A stretch of 64,000 nt of DNA from Gramella sp. MAR_2010_147. Its GTDB lineage: Bacteria; Bacteroidota; Bacteroidia; Flavobacteriales; Flavobacteriaceae. Where the stretch lies: positions 124,001-188,000 of the forward strand of contig NZ_LT629741.1 in assembly GCF_900105135.1 (NCBI RefSeq), written 5' to 3'. The notes below the pieces were generated by a model, which was not told where the DNA came from, did not search any database, and saw only the letters and a list, made by a program, of their open reading frames with translations. A program made the position numbers and the translations under genes. How positions within the stretch are numbered: the stretch's first letter is position 1; every line of letters starts with the position of its first letter. This document shows, piece by piece, positions 18,317-27,656 of the stretch.

Positions 18317-21142
18317 TTATTTGCCCTCATGCTCATTTAGCAGGATTGGGTCTCCATAGCCAAGATCCTGAAGTTTTTCCATTTGAGTTTCTGCATCTCC
18401 CACAATGAGATAGTACATCCTTTCCGGATCTATATATTTTTTCGCCAGATCCTGAATATCCAGAACGCTAATATCTTCAACCTTAGATTCCCTGTCTTTT
18501 ATATAATCGTAATCATATCCATAATCATTGATTTCGCGTAGCATATTAAGTTTAGCTCCCAGTGTCTCAAATCTTCTGGCATTGCTCTTTATCATAAAAC
18601 TTTTTGTAACCTCAAGATCCTCCTGTGTAAAAGTTTCTGGATACTCTTTCAGGATATCCCTAACCAGTTCAGCCGCTTCATAAGTAATGTTAGTTCTAAC
18701 ACCACTGCTAATCATAAACGGACCAATATAGGACTGGTCTGCAAATCCTGAACGTATTCCGTAGGTGTAACCTTTTCCTTCTCTTAATTGCTGCGTGAGG
18801 CGTGAAGCGAAACCACCTCCTCCCAAGCGATAATTCATAACCTCGGCGGGATAAAAATTCTGGTCTGTTGCAGCCAATGCTGGTGCGCCAAATGCAAGTA
18901 CAGATTGTTTCGCTCCTGGAACATCATAAAAATATACTTTCGATTTCTGCGGAAGTTCAAAATCAGGGATCTCCGGAAAAGCAACATTTTTCGGAGCCCA
19001 GTTTGCTGAAATAGCCTTTAGAGAATTAACAGTTTCTGTTTTATTTACAGCACCAACGGCCATAAACGTAGAAGCCAATGGTGATAAATTTTCTTTGTAA
19101 TAATCTTTAAGGTCCTCTATTTTCAGACTAGTAACAGTTTCAGAAGTTCCCAGCTCATTAAAAGAAAGAATATTTTTCTCTCCATAAATAAGCTTTTTAA
19201 ATTCATTTTGTGCAATTGCATTAGGATCGCCCTTTTCTTCCTGTAAACGACTTAAGGTTTGCTGCTTTATAAGTTCAAATTCTTTTTCATCCCATCGGGG
19301 TTCCAATAGGATCTCTTTAACCAGATCCATAGTTTCCGAAAAGTTTTTAGCCAGGGTATTTCCAGAAATCGTCATCTTTTCTTCACTGGAATTTACATAA
19401 ATGGAGGCACCTAACAATTCGATAGCTTCTTCCAGCTCAGCTGGAGTTTTTTTAGCAGTTCCTTTGGTCATCATACTGGCGAGCATATTTGACACTCCAG
19501 CTTTTTGAGTGCTTTCCAGTAATTGGCCTCCTTTCATTTCCAGGCTGAACTGTACAACCGGTACTTCCTTATTTGTGATACCCATGATCTTCATCCCAGA
19601 AGGCATCCTGGCATCCCAGATTTCAGGAATATTAAGTGCTGGTTTTCCCTGATATGGCGGCTCAATACTTCTATCGAAACTGGAAGGAGTTTTTGTATAC
19701 GTTACTTTTTGATTGGGATCAAAATCTTCTTCAGCTCCTTCTACGATCTTTTCTTCAATAACTTCTGCTTTTTCAGAATTTTCCAGGGCCTGTTCGGGTT
19801 GTCCTTTAGGAACAAAACTTGTTGCTACAAAATGTTTATCACTGATGTATTTTTTAAAGACCTGCATTACATCAGCTGTTGTTACGGCCAGCATTTTATC
19901 TACTTCCTTATTAATAAAATTAGGGTCCTTAGCAAATATTTCATACTGGGCTAATTGAAATCCTTTTCCCAATACACTGGAAATAGAATTGTAAAAATCT
20001 GTTTCCAGTCCAGCTTTTATTCTTTTAAGATCCTTTTGCGGAATTCCATTTTTTTCAAATTCGGTAAAGGTTTCATCAATTGCAAGTTTTACAGAATCCA
20101 GATCTTTTCCGTCAAAAGCCCTTACCTGAAGCATTAACTGGCCCGCAAGTTCTGAGGTGTAATTGAACATATTTACACTACCAGTAAGCTGCTTCCTTTC
20201 TACAAGGTTTTTATATAAAGGGGCATTTTTACCATCGGCTAAATATTTAGTTAATATCTCTAAGGCAAAGGAATCTTCATGATAAGAATAGACTGATGGC
20301 CAGGTAAGCGTTAATTCGGGTAATTTGGCAAAATTATCTTCATGATAAAGTTTTTTAGATGATGATAGTGTAACCAGCTGTTTCTCCAATTCCTGCATCT
20401 CAGGCCCTCGTTCTATCTCGTCAAAATATTTATGTACCCATTCTTTAGCCTGATCTTTGTCAAAATCTCCTGCAATGGTCAGGATCACATTATTCGGGAC
20501 ATACCATTTATTATAAAAGTCTTTTACATCCTGTAAAGTCGCATTTTGAAGATCTTCCAGGCTTCCAATGACCTGCCAGTTGTAAGGATGATTTTTTGGG
20601 TACAGGTTTCTATCTACCACGTAAAAAGTATGACCATATGGGCGGTTATCAACACCCTGGCGCTTTTCATTCTTTACAACCTGCTTTTCTTTGGCAAGTA
20701 CGGGTTTTGTCACCGTATTAATAAAATAACCAAGTTTATCGGCTTCGGCCCATATCATTTTTTCGAGGGCATCGTTAGGAACGGTTTGAAAATAATTGGT
20801 TCTGTCTCTACTGGTAGAGCCATTAGCTCCGGAACCTCCAATTCTTGCACTTAGCTTATCTAAACCTCCCTTTCCCAGGTTTTCAGATTCCAGAAAGAGG
20901 AGATGTTCAAATAAATGTGCAAAACCGGTTCGCCCTTCTTTTTCTCTGGCTGAACCAACATGAGCAGTGAGCGCAACAGCCACCACTGGATCTGATGTGT
21001 CCTGATGTAGAATTACCTTTAATCCATTCTCTAGATTAAAAGTTTCAAAATCAACTGAAAAATTTTCTGCTGTCTCCTGGCTGAAACCTAAAGAAACAGT
21101 CCCCGTTATAAATAGTAAGAGGAGGGATTTAATATATTTCAT
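18317..21142 (-). CDS. Secreted M16 family metallopeptidase, double-domain
   Basis: A signal peptide (MKYIKSLLLLFITGTVSLGFSQ) precedes two tandem M16 pairs in one chain of 941 residues. The first half carries the inverted zinc motif HLFEH and the downstream glutamate in the EKQVVKNEKRQG helix. The second half (from about residue 520) lacks HxxEH and keeps the R/Y-containing GGGFASRL...GKGYTYGI segment, as in the inactive domain of pitrilysin-like enzymes. ATG at 21142 is chosen because it begins the signal peptide; a TTG-type start 90 bases upstream would lie inside the preceding M14 gene. It probably degrades peptides in the periplasm. Confidence 0.92.
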   Translation of the reverse strand: MKYIKSLLLLFITGTVSLGFSQETAENFSVDFETFNLENGLKVILHQDTSDPVVAVALTAHVGSAREKEGRTGFAHLFEHLLFLESENLGKGGLDKLSARIGGSGANGSTSRDRTNYFQTVPNDALEKMIWAEADKLGYFINTVTKPVLAKEKQVVKNEKRQGVDNRPYGHTFYVVDRNLYPKNHPYNWQVIGSLEDLQNATLQDVKDFYNKWYVPNNVILTIAGDFDKDQAKEWVHKYFDEIERGPEMQELEKQLVTLSSSKKLYHEDNFAKLPELTLTWPSVYSYHEDSFALEILTKYLADGKNAPLYKNLVERKQLTGSVNMFNYTSELAGQLMLQVRAFDGKDLDSVKLAIDETFTEFEKNGIPQKDLKRIKAGLETDFYNSISSVLGKGFQLAQYEIFAKDPNFINKEVDKMLAVTTADVMQVFKKYISDKHFVATSFVPKGQPEQALENSEKAEVIEEKIVEGAEEDFDPNQKVTYTKTPSSFDRSIEPPYQGKPALNIPEIWDARMPSGMKIMGITNKEVPVVQFSLEMKGGQLLESTQKAGVSNMLASMMTKGTAKKTPAELEEAIELLGASIYVNSSEEKMTISGNTLAKNFSETMDLVKEILLEPRWDEKEFELIKQQTLSRLQEEKGDPNAIAQNEFKKLIYGEKNILSFNELGTSETVTSLKIEDLKDYYKENLSPLASTFMAVGAVNKTETVNSLKAISANWAPKNVAFPEIPDFELPQKSKVYFYDVPGAKQSVLAFGAPALAATDQNFYPAEVMNYRLGGGGFASRLTQQLREGKGYTYGIRSGFADQSYIGPFMISSGVRTNITYEAAELVRDILKEYPETFTQEDLEVTKSFMIKSNARRFETLGAKLNMLREINDYGYDYDYIKDRESKVEDISVLDIQDLAKKYIDPERMYYLIVGDAETQMEKLQDLGYGDPILLNEHEGK

Positions 21143-21155
21143 ATACTGTTTATTA

Positions 21156-23645
21156 TTAATAATCATAACCTGTATTATTGGTAAAGAATATCGCATTGGC
21201 AAAGAATAACTTTCCATTTTCCCAGAATGCACGGAAAAGCGGGTTGTCTACCATATACACCACGCTTCCCTCACCCATTGGTACTTCCCCAAATACTAAC
21301 GATTTCTTTAAGTTTTTAACCGCTTCACTACCTGCAAAACCTGAAACCACCTGGGGTTCGCGGATATAAGAAACATTATATCCATCCTTTAATAGCGAAT
21401 AACTATCACTGCTTAACTTAAGGCTGAAATAGTGATCGTTATAACCAAATGCCAATGGATGAGTATTATCTATATCAGTTTTAATGATACTCCCTGTAAT
21501 AAGGTTTTTAATACTTTCCCGTTCTCGTTTGGCGTAAGGAATGAGATTTGCATCTGTTTTAGTGGAGTCTTTTTTCGCCTTTATATTTTCTTTGATACCA
21601 AAACCTTCCTTCTCATTAAAACTGCCAACGGCACTCCCGAGAGCGATGAGCTTCCCACCACTTTTTATCCAGGAAGATATTTTTTCTAAAGTTTTTTCGT
21701 CCATAAAATCACCATACCAGCCTTCAGGCATAATTAAGACATCAAACTCAGCAAGATTCACCCTGTTAAAATAATCTGTGCCTATTGGGGTCACGGGGTA
21801 GTTCAAGTCTTGTTCAAAATAATACCAGATCTCGCCAAAGTTTAGGGAAGAGACCTCATTACCTCTTAAAAGAGCGATTTTCTGTTCATTGATGATTTTA
21901 ATTTCCGAAGATCCAAAATCGGGTCCGCTACCAGCAAAACTTGTTTCAGCAGTTAATAATTGTCGCTCATGTTTGTTGGCGATCTCGATAACTTTAGCGT
22001 CGAAATTTTCAAATTTCAGGTTGTCACTTTTAGTGATGATAAGGCTACCGGGTGCAAATTGCTTTCCATTACTTTCAAAAGAAACTTCACTAAATCTAAC
22101 TTTGATCTTACTGGCGATAAGATCTGCAAGAAATTCTGCATCCTGCATGCTATTCCATTTAGTTATATATCCTGCTCCTTGCGCATTTGGAGTGTTGTTG
22201 ATATTGTTGACGCTTAATTTTTCAGAACCTGAAACGATCTTTGTACTTGCCACGGCATCCAGGCCATAGGCATAAGGCAAACTCCAGGCGGTAATATCAT
22301 ACGTAAGAGAGTCCATCAGTTTTGTCTTGGGTTCAAACAGTACTTTTACCATCTTCGCTTTTGGCTGATTTGTAGATACTACCAGGGTATTATCATCACT
22401 GTTCAAATTTCCATTTTCGTTATTCCTGAAATGATATCCGTTTATTCTACCTGCATCTGTATATGAGTATTTTATTTCATGTTTATCTAATAAACCCTTT
22501 AAAGACTTCAGTTTGTCCGGACTACCGTTCATCACATAACTTTTATATTTAAAATCTTCATTACTGAAATATTTCTGGAATTCTTCAGTTAATTCTGAAG
22601 CATTTTTTGAAGCTACTTCTACCGTTGAAAGTCCGGTAGTGTAGTGGTGTTCCAAACGATCCTTCAGGCTAAGAATATAGCCTTCGTCGGTTTCAATACC
22701 CAGGCCGGCACGCCCGTGACCTGCTTGTTCGTAGGTCATTCCAATGGCACCCATATAAGTAGGATAGGTGTCTCCATAACTTGGATATAGGAGATCAAAA
22801 CGTTCTCCTGTAAAATATAACCAGCCCTCTTCGTCAAAATATTTTGCATGATTCTTACCAATTCTCGTTTGAAAATTTCTTTGAAAAGGAGTGATGATCT
22901 CATGAAAAGGTTCGGCTGCCGGGGCAAAGTAATAAGGATCATTGATCCCCTGTTCATGAAAGTCAACATGAATATGAGGAAGCCATTGGTTGTAAACCTT
23001 TAATCTATGCTGAGTTTCTACTTGAGTAGCCCAGGCCCAGTCACGGTTTAGATCAAAGAGATAATGATTAGGCCTTCCTCCCGGCCATGGTTCGTGATGT
23101 TCTGCTGCTTCCTGGGAAACGTTGAAAGGTTCAGCTTTTACCTGATTATACCAGTTTGCATATCTATCCCTACCATCGGGATTAATACACGGGTCTATAA
23201 TAACGACGGTGTTTTTTAACCAATCCTGTTTCTCTGTGATCAGCTTATAAATAGTCTTCATCGCAGCTTCGGTACTGGAAGCCTCATTCCCATGTACATT
23301 ATAACTCAGCCAGACAATTGCTTTATTAGACACAGTTTCGTCACTTCCAATCCCGGCATTTCTTAAATGTGCCGTTCTAATTTTTTCCAGGTTGGCCATA
23401 TTCTCTTCTGAAGAAATTACAGCATAAGTAAGCGGTCTGCGTTCATTTGTCTTTCCGTACGTATGATATGCTACCAAACCTGAATTTTCAGCTACATGTT
23501 CAAAATACTTAACTACATCTGCATGTCTTGAAAATTGCGAGCCAAGTTCATAACCCAGAAAGTCTGAGGGGCTTTTAAGTTGCTGGGCATTAATTAGCTG
23601 AAGATTTAGAAGAAGGGCGATAAATAGACTGAAATAGATTTTCAT
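21156..23645 (-). CDS. Secreted M14 zinc carboxypeptidase with C-terminal amidotransferase-like domain
   Basis: A signal peptide (cleavage near NAQQ) is followed by an M14 domain: VHGNEASSTEA supplies the first His/Glu zinc ligands, DLNRDWAW is the substrate-binding region, and HVDFHEQG supplies the distal His. From about residue 600 a flavodoxin-like, glutamine-amidotransferase-like domain is visible (FDVLIMPEGWYG, SWIKSGGKLIALG). Length 829 fits the large Bacteroidota M14 subgroup. The M16 gene follows 13 bases after the stop, so the two exported peptidases are probably co-transcribed and jointly break down peptides. Confidence 0.9.
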   Translation of the reverse strand: MKIYFSLFIALLLNLQLINAQQLKSPSDFLGYELGSQFSRHADVVKYFEHVAENSGLVAYHTYGKTNERRPLTYAVISSEENMANLEKIRTAHLRNAGIGSDETVSNKAIVWLSYNVHGNEASSTEAAMKTIYKLITEKQDWLKNTVVIIDPCINPDGRDRYANWYNQVKAEPFNVSQEAAEHHEPWPGGRPNHYLFDLNRDWAWATQVETQHRLKVYNQWLPHIHVDFHEQGINDPYYFAPAAEPFHEIITPFQRNFQTRIGKNHAKYFDEEGWLYFTGERFDLLYPSYGDTYPTYMGAIGMTYEQAGHGRAGLGIETDEGYILSLKDRLEHHYTTGLSTVEVASKNASELTEEFQKYFSNEDFKYKSYVMNGSPDKLKSLKGLLDKHEIKYSYTDAGRINGYHFRNNENGNLNSDDNTLVVSTNQPKAKMVKVLFEPKTKLMDSLTYDITAWSLPYAYGLDAVASTKIVSGSEKLSVNNINNTPNAQGAGYITKWNSMQDAEFLADLIASKIKVRFSEVSFESNGKQFAPGSLIITKSDNLKFENFDAKVIEIANKHERQLLTAETSFAGSGPDFGSSEIKIINEQKIALLRGNEVSSLNFGEIWYYFEQDLNYPVTPIGTDYFNRVNLAEFDVLIMPEGWYGDFMDEKTLEKISSWIKSGGKLIALGSAVGSFNEKEGFGIKENIKAKKDSTKTDANLIPYAKRERESIKNLITGSIIKTDIDNTHPLAFGYNDHYFSLKLSSDSYSLLKDGYNVSYIREPQVVSGFAGSEAVKNLKKSLVFGEVPMGEGSVVYMVDNPLFRAFWENGKLFFANAIFFTNNTGYDY

Positions 23646-23733
23646 TAAAGATTCTAATTTGGAATAGACCGAGTAAAGATAGCATCTAGCCTTGAATTAA
23701 CTAAAATTTAGCGAATAAAATCCCTATCTTCGA

Positions 23734-23741
23734 TATCTTTG
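23734..23741 (+). promoter_or_regulatory. Predicted -7 element of bshC
   Basis: TATCTTTG is an exact match and overlaps the TTG (23739) that would open the longest reading of bshC. This argues for ATG 23760 as the true start. Confidence 0.6.
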
Positions 23742-23759
23742 CAAACAGAATTAAAATCT

Positions 23760-25376
23760 ATGCCAGCCGATTGTATTTCGTATTCCGAAACCAATTATTT
23801 TACTCCATTAATTCTCGATTATCTATCTGAAAGAAAAGAATTAAATGAATTCTATAATCGTTTTCCTGAAATTGAGAATTTCGATGCCCAGATAAAAGAG
23901 AAAAAGAAGAACTATGATCACCATATTAGAAAGGATCTTGTTGAGGTCTTAAATGATCAATATCCCGAGCTTTCAATTTCTGAAAAGACTAAGGAAAATA
24001 TAGATTCTTTAGCCTCAGAAAAAACATTTACCGTGGTGACCGGCCACCAGTTAAATTTATTTACGGGCCCCTTATACTTTCTTTATAAGATCATTTCTAC
24101 GATCAATCTCACTAAACAACTTAAAGATAAGTATCCGGAAAATGAATTTGTCCCTGTCTACTGGATGGCAACAGAGGATCATGATTTTGAAGAGATAAAT
24201 TTCTTTAATCTTAATGGTAAAAAGTTTAAATGGAATAATGCAGATAAGCGAGCCGGAAATGCTGCGGTTGGAACCCTTTCTACAGAAGGACTAGATGAAG
24301 TTTTTAAACTTTTTTCCGCTGAAATTGGCGGGGGTGAAAACGCAGAATTTTTAAAATCTGTTTTTGAGAAAGGATATCTGGAACATGATGATCTTAGCGA
24401 TGCTACACGCTTTATTGCCAATGAGCTCTTTGGGAAATATGGATTAGTGATCGTAGCGGCAGGGGATAAAAGATTAAAAAAGCATTTTATTCCTTATGTA
24501 AAGAACGAGCTTATTGAGCGGGTATCGCATAAAAAAACGGGTGAAACAATTGAAAAGATAAATTCCCTGGGCTATAATATTCAGGTGAATCCACGTGAAA
24601 TTAACCTTTTCTATCTCACAGAAGATATCAGGGAAAGGATCATCGAGCGGGATGGAAATTATTTTGTTCATGAAACTGAGATTTCATGGACTAAAAAAGA
24701 AATCCTGAACGAGTTAAACGAGTATCCCGAGCGTTTTAGTCCCAATGTAATGCTTAGACCACTTTACCAGGAAGTGATCCTGCCCAACCTTTGTTATATA
24801 GGTGGAGGAGGGGAACTTGCTTACTGGCTGGAATTGAAATCTTATTTTGAAGCTGAAAATATCGCTTTCCCAATGTTGTTGCTTCGTAATTCAGCATTAC
24901 TACAAACAGCAAAACAAAATGACAAACGTAAAAAACTGAATATTTCAATAAAGGAATTATTTCTGAAACAGCATGAACTAATTAATAGAAAGGTTCGAAA
25001 AATATCAGATATCAATATTGACTTTTCTTCTCAAAAGGAACATCTGGTAGAACAATTTGCGGAAATGTATATGCTGGCTGAACAAACAGATGAATCCTTT
25101 CTTGGAGCTGTAAAAGCTCAGGAAGTAAAACAATTAAAAGGTCTGGACCATCTTGAAAAAAGACTGTTAAAAGCTCAAAAGCGAAAACTTAAAGATGAGG
25201 TAGAACGCATCACAAAACTTCAAAACGAGCTTTTTCCAAACCGTAGTCTGCAAGAAAGACAAACTAATTTTTCAGAATTCTATGTAGAATATGGAGATGA
25301 AATGATAGAGAAATTAATGAAAGAATTAGATCCGCTTGAATCTAACTTTAAAATTTTGAACTTTGGAGAAGAATAG
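23760..25376 (+). CDS. bshC: Bacillithiol biosynthesis cysteine-adding enzyme BshC
   Basis: BshC joins cysteine to glucosamine-malate in the last step of bacillithiol synthesis. The 538-residue chain has the family motifs VVTGHQLNLFTGPLYFLYK, VPVYWMATEDHDFEE and the later GGGGELAYWLELK, and a coiled-coil segment before the C-terminus. The start is ATG at 23760; an upstream TTG lies inside the -7 promoter element. bshA and bshB are not in the window. The decarboxylase gene begins two bases after its stop, so the pair is likely co-transcribed. Confidence 0.95.
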   Translation: MPADCISYSETNYFTPLILDYLSERKELNEFYNRFPEIENFDAQIKEKKKNYDHHIRKDLVEVLNDQYPELSISEKTKENIDSLASEKTFTVVTGHQLNLFTGPLYFLYKIISTINLTKQLKDKYPENEFVPVYWMATEDHDFEEINFFNLNGKKFKWNNADKRAGNAAVGTLSTEGLDEVFKLFSAEIGGGENAEFLKSVFEKGYLEHDDLSDATRFIANELFGKYGLVIVAAGDKRLKKHFIPYVKNELIERVSHKKTGETIEKINSLGYNIQVNPREINLFYLTEDIRERIIERDGNYFVHETEISWTKKEILNELNEYPERFSPNVMLRPLYQEVILPNLCYIGGGGELAYWLELKSYFEAENIAFPMLLLRNSALLQTAKQNDKRKKLNISIKELFLKQHELINRKVRKISDINIDFSSQKEHLVEQFAEMYMLAEQTDESFLGAVKAQEVKQLKGLDHLEKRLLKAQKRKLKDEVERITKLQNELFPNRSLQERQTNFSEFYVEYGDEMIEKLMKELDPLESNFKILNFGEE

Positions 25377-25377
25377 A

Positions 25378-26745
25378 ATGCATACCATAGACATGGATCT
25401 GGTTGAAATGACGCTGGATGTCATGAAGTACACCATAGATCGTATTTCCAACGTAACTCCTGAACTTGGTTCTCCAAAAAAGGAAGAAGACCTCTTAAGA
25501 ATTGTTGGGGAAACTATCACACCTGAAGGGATTGGTGGCGAAAATGCTTTTCAATTATTTAGAGATGTACTGGTAAAAGCTACAGTACCCATCGATCATC
25601 CACGACATTTGGCATTTGTACCGGCGGCTCCAACCAGGGCGGCCATTATGTTTGACCTTGTAACTTCTGCTTCAAGTATTCATGGAGCCTATTGGATGGA
25701 AGGAGCAGGTGGAATTTTTTGCGAAAATCAGGCAATGAAATGGCTGGTTTCCTTAACGAAATTACCAGACGGTGCCTTTGGAGTTTTTACCAGTGGTGGT
25801 ACGGCTGCAAATCTTTCGGCTTTAGTCACTGCAAGAGAAGAATGGAGAGAACAAAAACCAGATCACGCTAAAGAAAGAGCCCTTATAGTGACTTCTACCG
25901 GAGCTCATAGTTCTATAAAATCCATGGCGAAAGTGATGGATGCCGATGTTCATTTAATTGACTCTGGTGAAGAATTTCTTTCAGGTAAAGATTTAAAAGA
26001 TTCGATTAATGGTTTAAGTGACAAAGACAGGAATCGCCTTTTCGCGGTGGTTGCTACTGGAGGTACTACCAATGCCGGGATCATTGACGATCTTAAAGGG
26101 ATCGCCGATGTATGCGAAAGTGAGAATATCTGGTTACATGTAGATTGTGCTTATGGAGGCGGGGCGCTGGCTGCAAATTCTGTCAGGCATTTATTTAATG
26201 GAATAGAAAAAGCAGATAGTATAACCATAGATCCTCATAAATGGCTTTTTTCGCCTTATGATTGTGGAGCAGTGATCTATAAGGACCTGGAACTTGCCAA
26301 AAAAGCGCATTCTCAGAAAGGAGCCTACCTGGAGATTTTTAAAGATGAGGGCGCACAGGGCTTTAATCCGGCAGATTATCAAATTCAGCTAACACGAAGG
26401 CTTAGAGGAATGCCGCTTTGGTTTTCCCTGGCAATGCATGGAACCAATAAGTATAAGGAAGCAATAGAACGCGGAATTGAATTGGCAAAAATTGCTGCTG
26501 AAAAAGTGAAGGCAAATAAAAATCTCGAGCTAATTAGGCCGGCAAGTCTATCAGTAGTTCTGTTTAAAAGAAAGGGCTGGACTGCTGAAGATTATCGTGA
26601 CTGGACCTATAAGAATCATAACTCAGGTTTCGCATTAGTGACGCCGTCTATCTGGAAAGAAGAAAGTGTAGTCCGTTTTTGTTTTATAAATCCGGATACT
26701 ACAGAAAAGGATATAGATGAGATACTGTCTACTTTAGATACTTAG
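25378..26745 (+). CDS. PLP-dependent amino acid decarboxylase (group II)
   Basis: Fold-type I decarboxylase of 455 residues in the aromatic-amino-acid/glutamate decarboxylase family. PLP-binding Lys is in DPHKWLFSPYDCG, the Asp/Ala pair is in HVDCAYGGG, and the conserved HPRHLAFVPAAP and TSGGTAANLSAL segments are present. The substrate cannot be chosen between aromatic amino acids and others from motifs alone. ATG at 25378 directly follows the bshC stop; a TTG five codons upstream overlaps bshC and is less likely. A terminator lies downstream. Confidence 0.9.
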   Translation: MHTIDMDLVEMTLDVMKYTIDRISNVTPELGSPKKEEDLLRIVGETITPEGIGGENAFQLFRDVLVKATVPIDHPRHLAFVPAAPTRAAIMFDLVTSASSIHGAYWMEGAGGIFCENQAMKWLVSLTKLPDGAFGVFTSGGTAANLSALVTAREEWREQKPDHAKERALIVTSTGAHSSIKSMAKVMDADVHLIDSGEEFLSGKDLKDSINGLSDKDRNRLFAVVATGGTTNAGIIDDLKGIADVCESENIWLHVDCAYGGGALAANSVRHLFNGIEKADSITIDPHKWLFSPYDCGAVIYKDLELAKKAHSQKGAYLEIFKDEGAQGFNPADYQIQLTRRLRGMPLWFSLAMHGTNKYKEAIERGIELAKIAAEKVKANKNLELIRPASLSVVLFKRKGWTAEDYRDWTYKNHNSGFALVTPSIWKEESVVRFCFINPDTTEKDIDEILSTLDT

Positions 26746-26866
26746 GAAGCTAGATAGTAGATTTTAGAATTTAAATTGCAAAAATTTTAATATTAGTCCT
26801 TTTGATTGGAGGTTTCAACAGTGACATCTGCGAACTAATAATTACTAACTAGTCAATTTCATATTC

Positions 26867-26897
26867 CAGCCTCATGGTAATGGAGGCTGTTTTCTTT
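26867..26897 (+). terminator. Terminator of the bshC-decarboxylase unit
   Basis: CAGCCTC / GAGGCTG stem (26867-26873 and 26883-26889) followed by TTTTCTTTT. It overlaps the end of the convergent SIMPL gene. Confidence 0.65.
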
Positions 26898-27573
26898 TAT
26901 CTGCCGTATTATAAGCTCCACTCCAGCTATAATCTTCCCCGCTATTTTGCCCGGTGATTTGAAAAACACCCATGCTTGCACTTTTTAAGGCGCCTAATTT
27001 TTCCCCGCTATTCGCAGCAATTTTTTCTGCTCTAAGTCTGGCATCCTCAGTAGCTTTAGAGATCATTTCTATCTTTAAATCGGCAATTTTGGTGTAGTAA
27101 TATCTTGGGGGTGAAGAATTGAACTGCACTCCTTTATTGAGTAATTCTGTGATCTCACGTGAAACTCCTTCTATAAGTTCAACATCTGAAGATTCAATTT
27201 TTACAGGCTGAATTAATTCATAACCTTTAAAAATACTTCCAGTAAAATTTCCATTCTGATATTGATTCTCTCTTTGCTCATTGGTTTGAACTGAATTAAA
27301 AACGATATTTTCAGGTTTAATCCCCTGGGCGATCAGATATTTCCTTACTACTTCCTTATCCTTATTTAACTGTTCGTAAGCCAGTTCAAGGTTTTGATTC
27401 ATCCGGCTAAATCTCCCTTCCCACACGATAAGATCAGAATTAAAATTTTCGCTACCAGAACCAGTTACAGAGATCACACCATCGGGATTCGCCCTGGAAA
27501 CATAAGAAGAACCTAAAAACCAGGCCGCAGCAACTATTGCCATGGAAAAAATGATCGCACTAAGGTATTTCAT
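26872..27573 (-). CDS. SIMPL (DUF541) domain protein, exported or membrane-anchored
   Basis: An N-terminal hydrophobic segment (residues 3-22) acts as signal or anchor and is followed by a SIMPL/DUF541 domain (about 35-230). Family features include GVISVTGSGSENF near the start, LIAQGIKPENIVF in the middle and the DARLRAEKIAANSGEKLG helix at the end. Homologues form periplasmic or outer-membrane oligomers of unclear function. ATG at 27573 is chosen over an upstream start because it opens the hydrophobic segment. It is divergent from guaA and its last bases lie in the decarboxylase terminator. Confidence 0.85.
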   Translation of the reverse strand: MKYLSAIIFSMAIVAAAWFLGSSYVSRANPDGVISVTGSGSENFNSDLIVWEGRFSRMNQNLELAYEQLNKDKEVVRKYLIAQGIKPENIVFNSVQTNEQRENQYQNGNFTGSIFKGYELIQPVKIESSDVELIEGVSREITELLNKGVQFNSSPPRYYYTKIADLKIEMISKATEDARLRAEKIAANSGEKLGALKSASMGVFQITGQNSGEDYSWSGAYNTADKRKQPPLP

Positions 27574-27620
27574 GGACGTAAGTTTAAGCTTTATTAAATA
27601 TAGAAATTTTATCAAATCCC

Positions 27621-27653
27621 TTGCATTCTTTTTTTCTCGTTTTCCTATTTTTG
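27621..27653 (+). promoter_or_regulatory. guaA promoter
   Basis: TTG (27621-27623), 22 bases, then TATTTTTG (27646-27653), an exact Bacteroidota promoter. The -7 element ends three bases before the guaA ATG, so the mRNA is probably leaderless. Confidence 0.7.
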
Positions 27654-27656
27654 CGC

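Noticed and set aside
26872..27573. Inverted repeat inside the end of the SIMPL gene as evidence of frameshift
   Set aside because: It forms the terminator of the convergent decarboxylase gene, and the SIMPL frame is intact.
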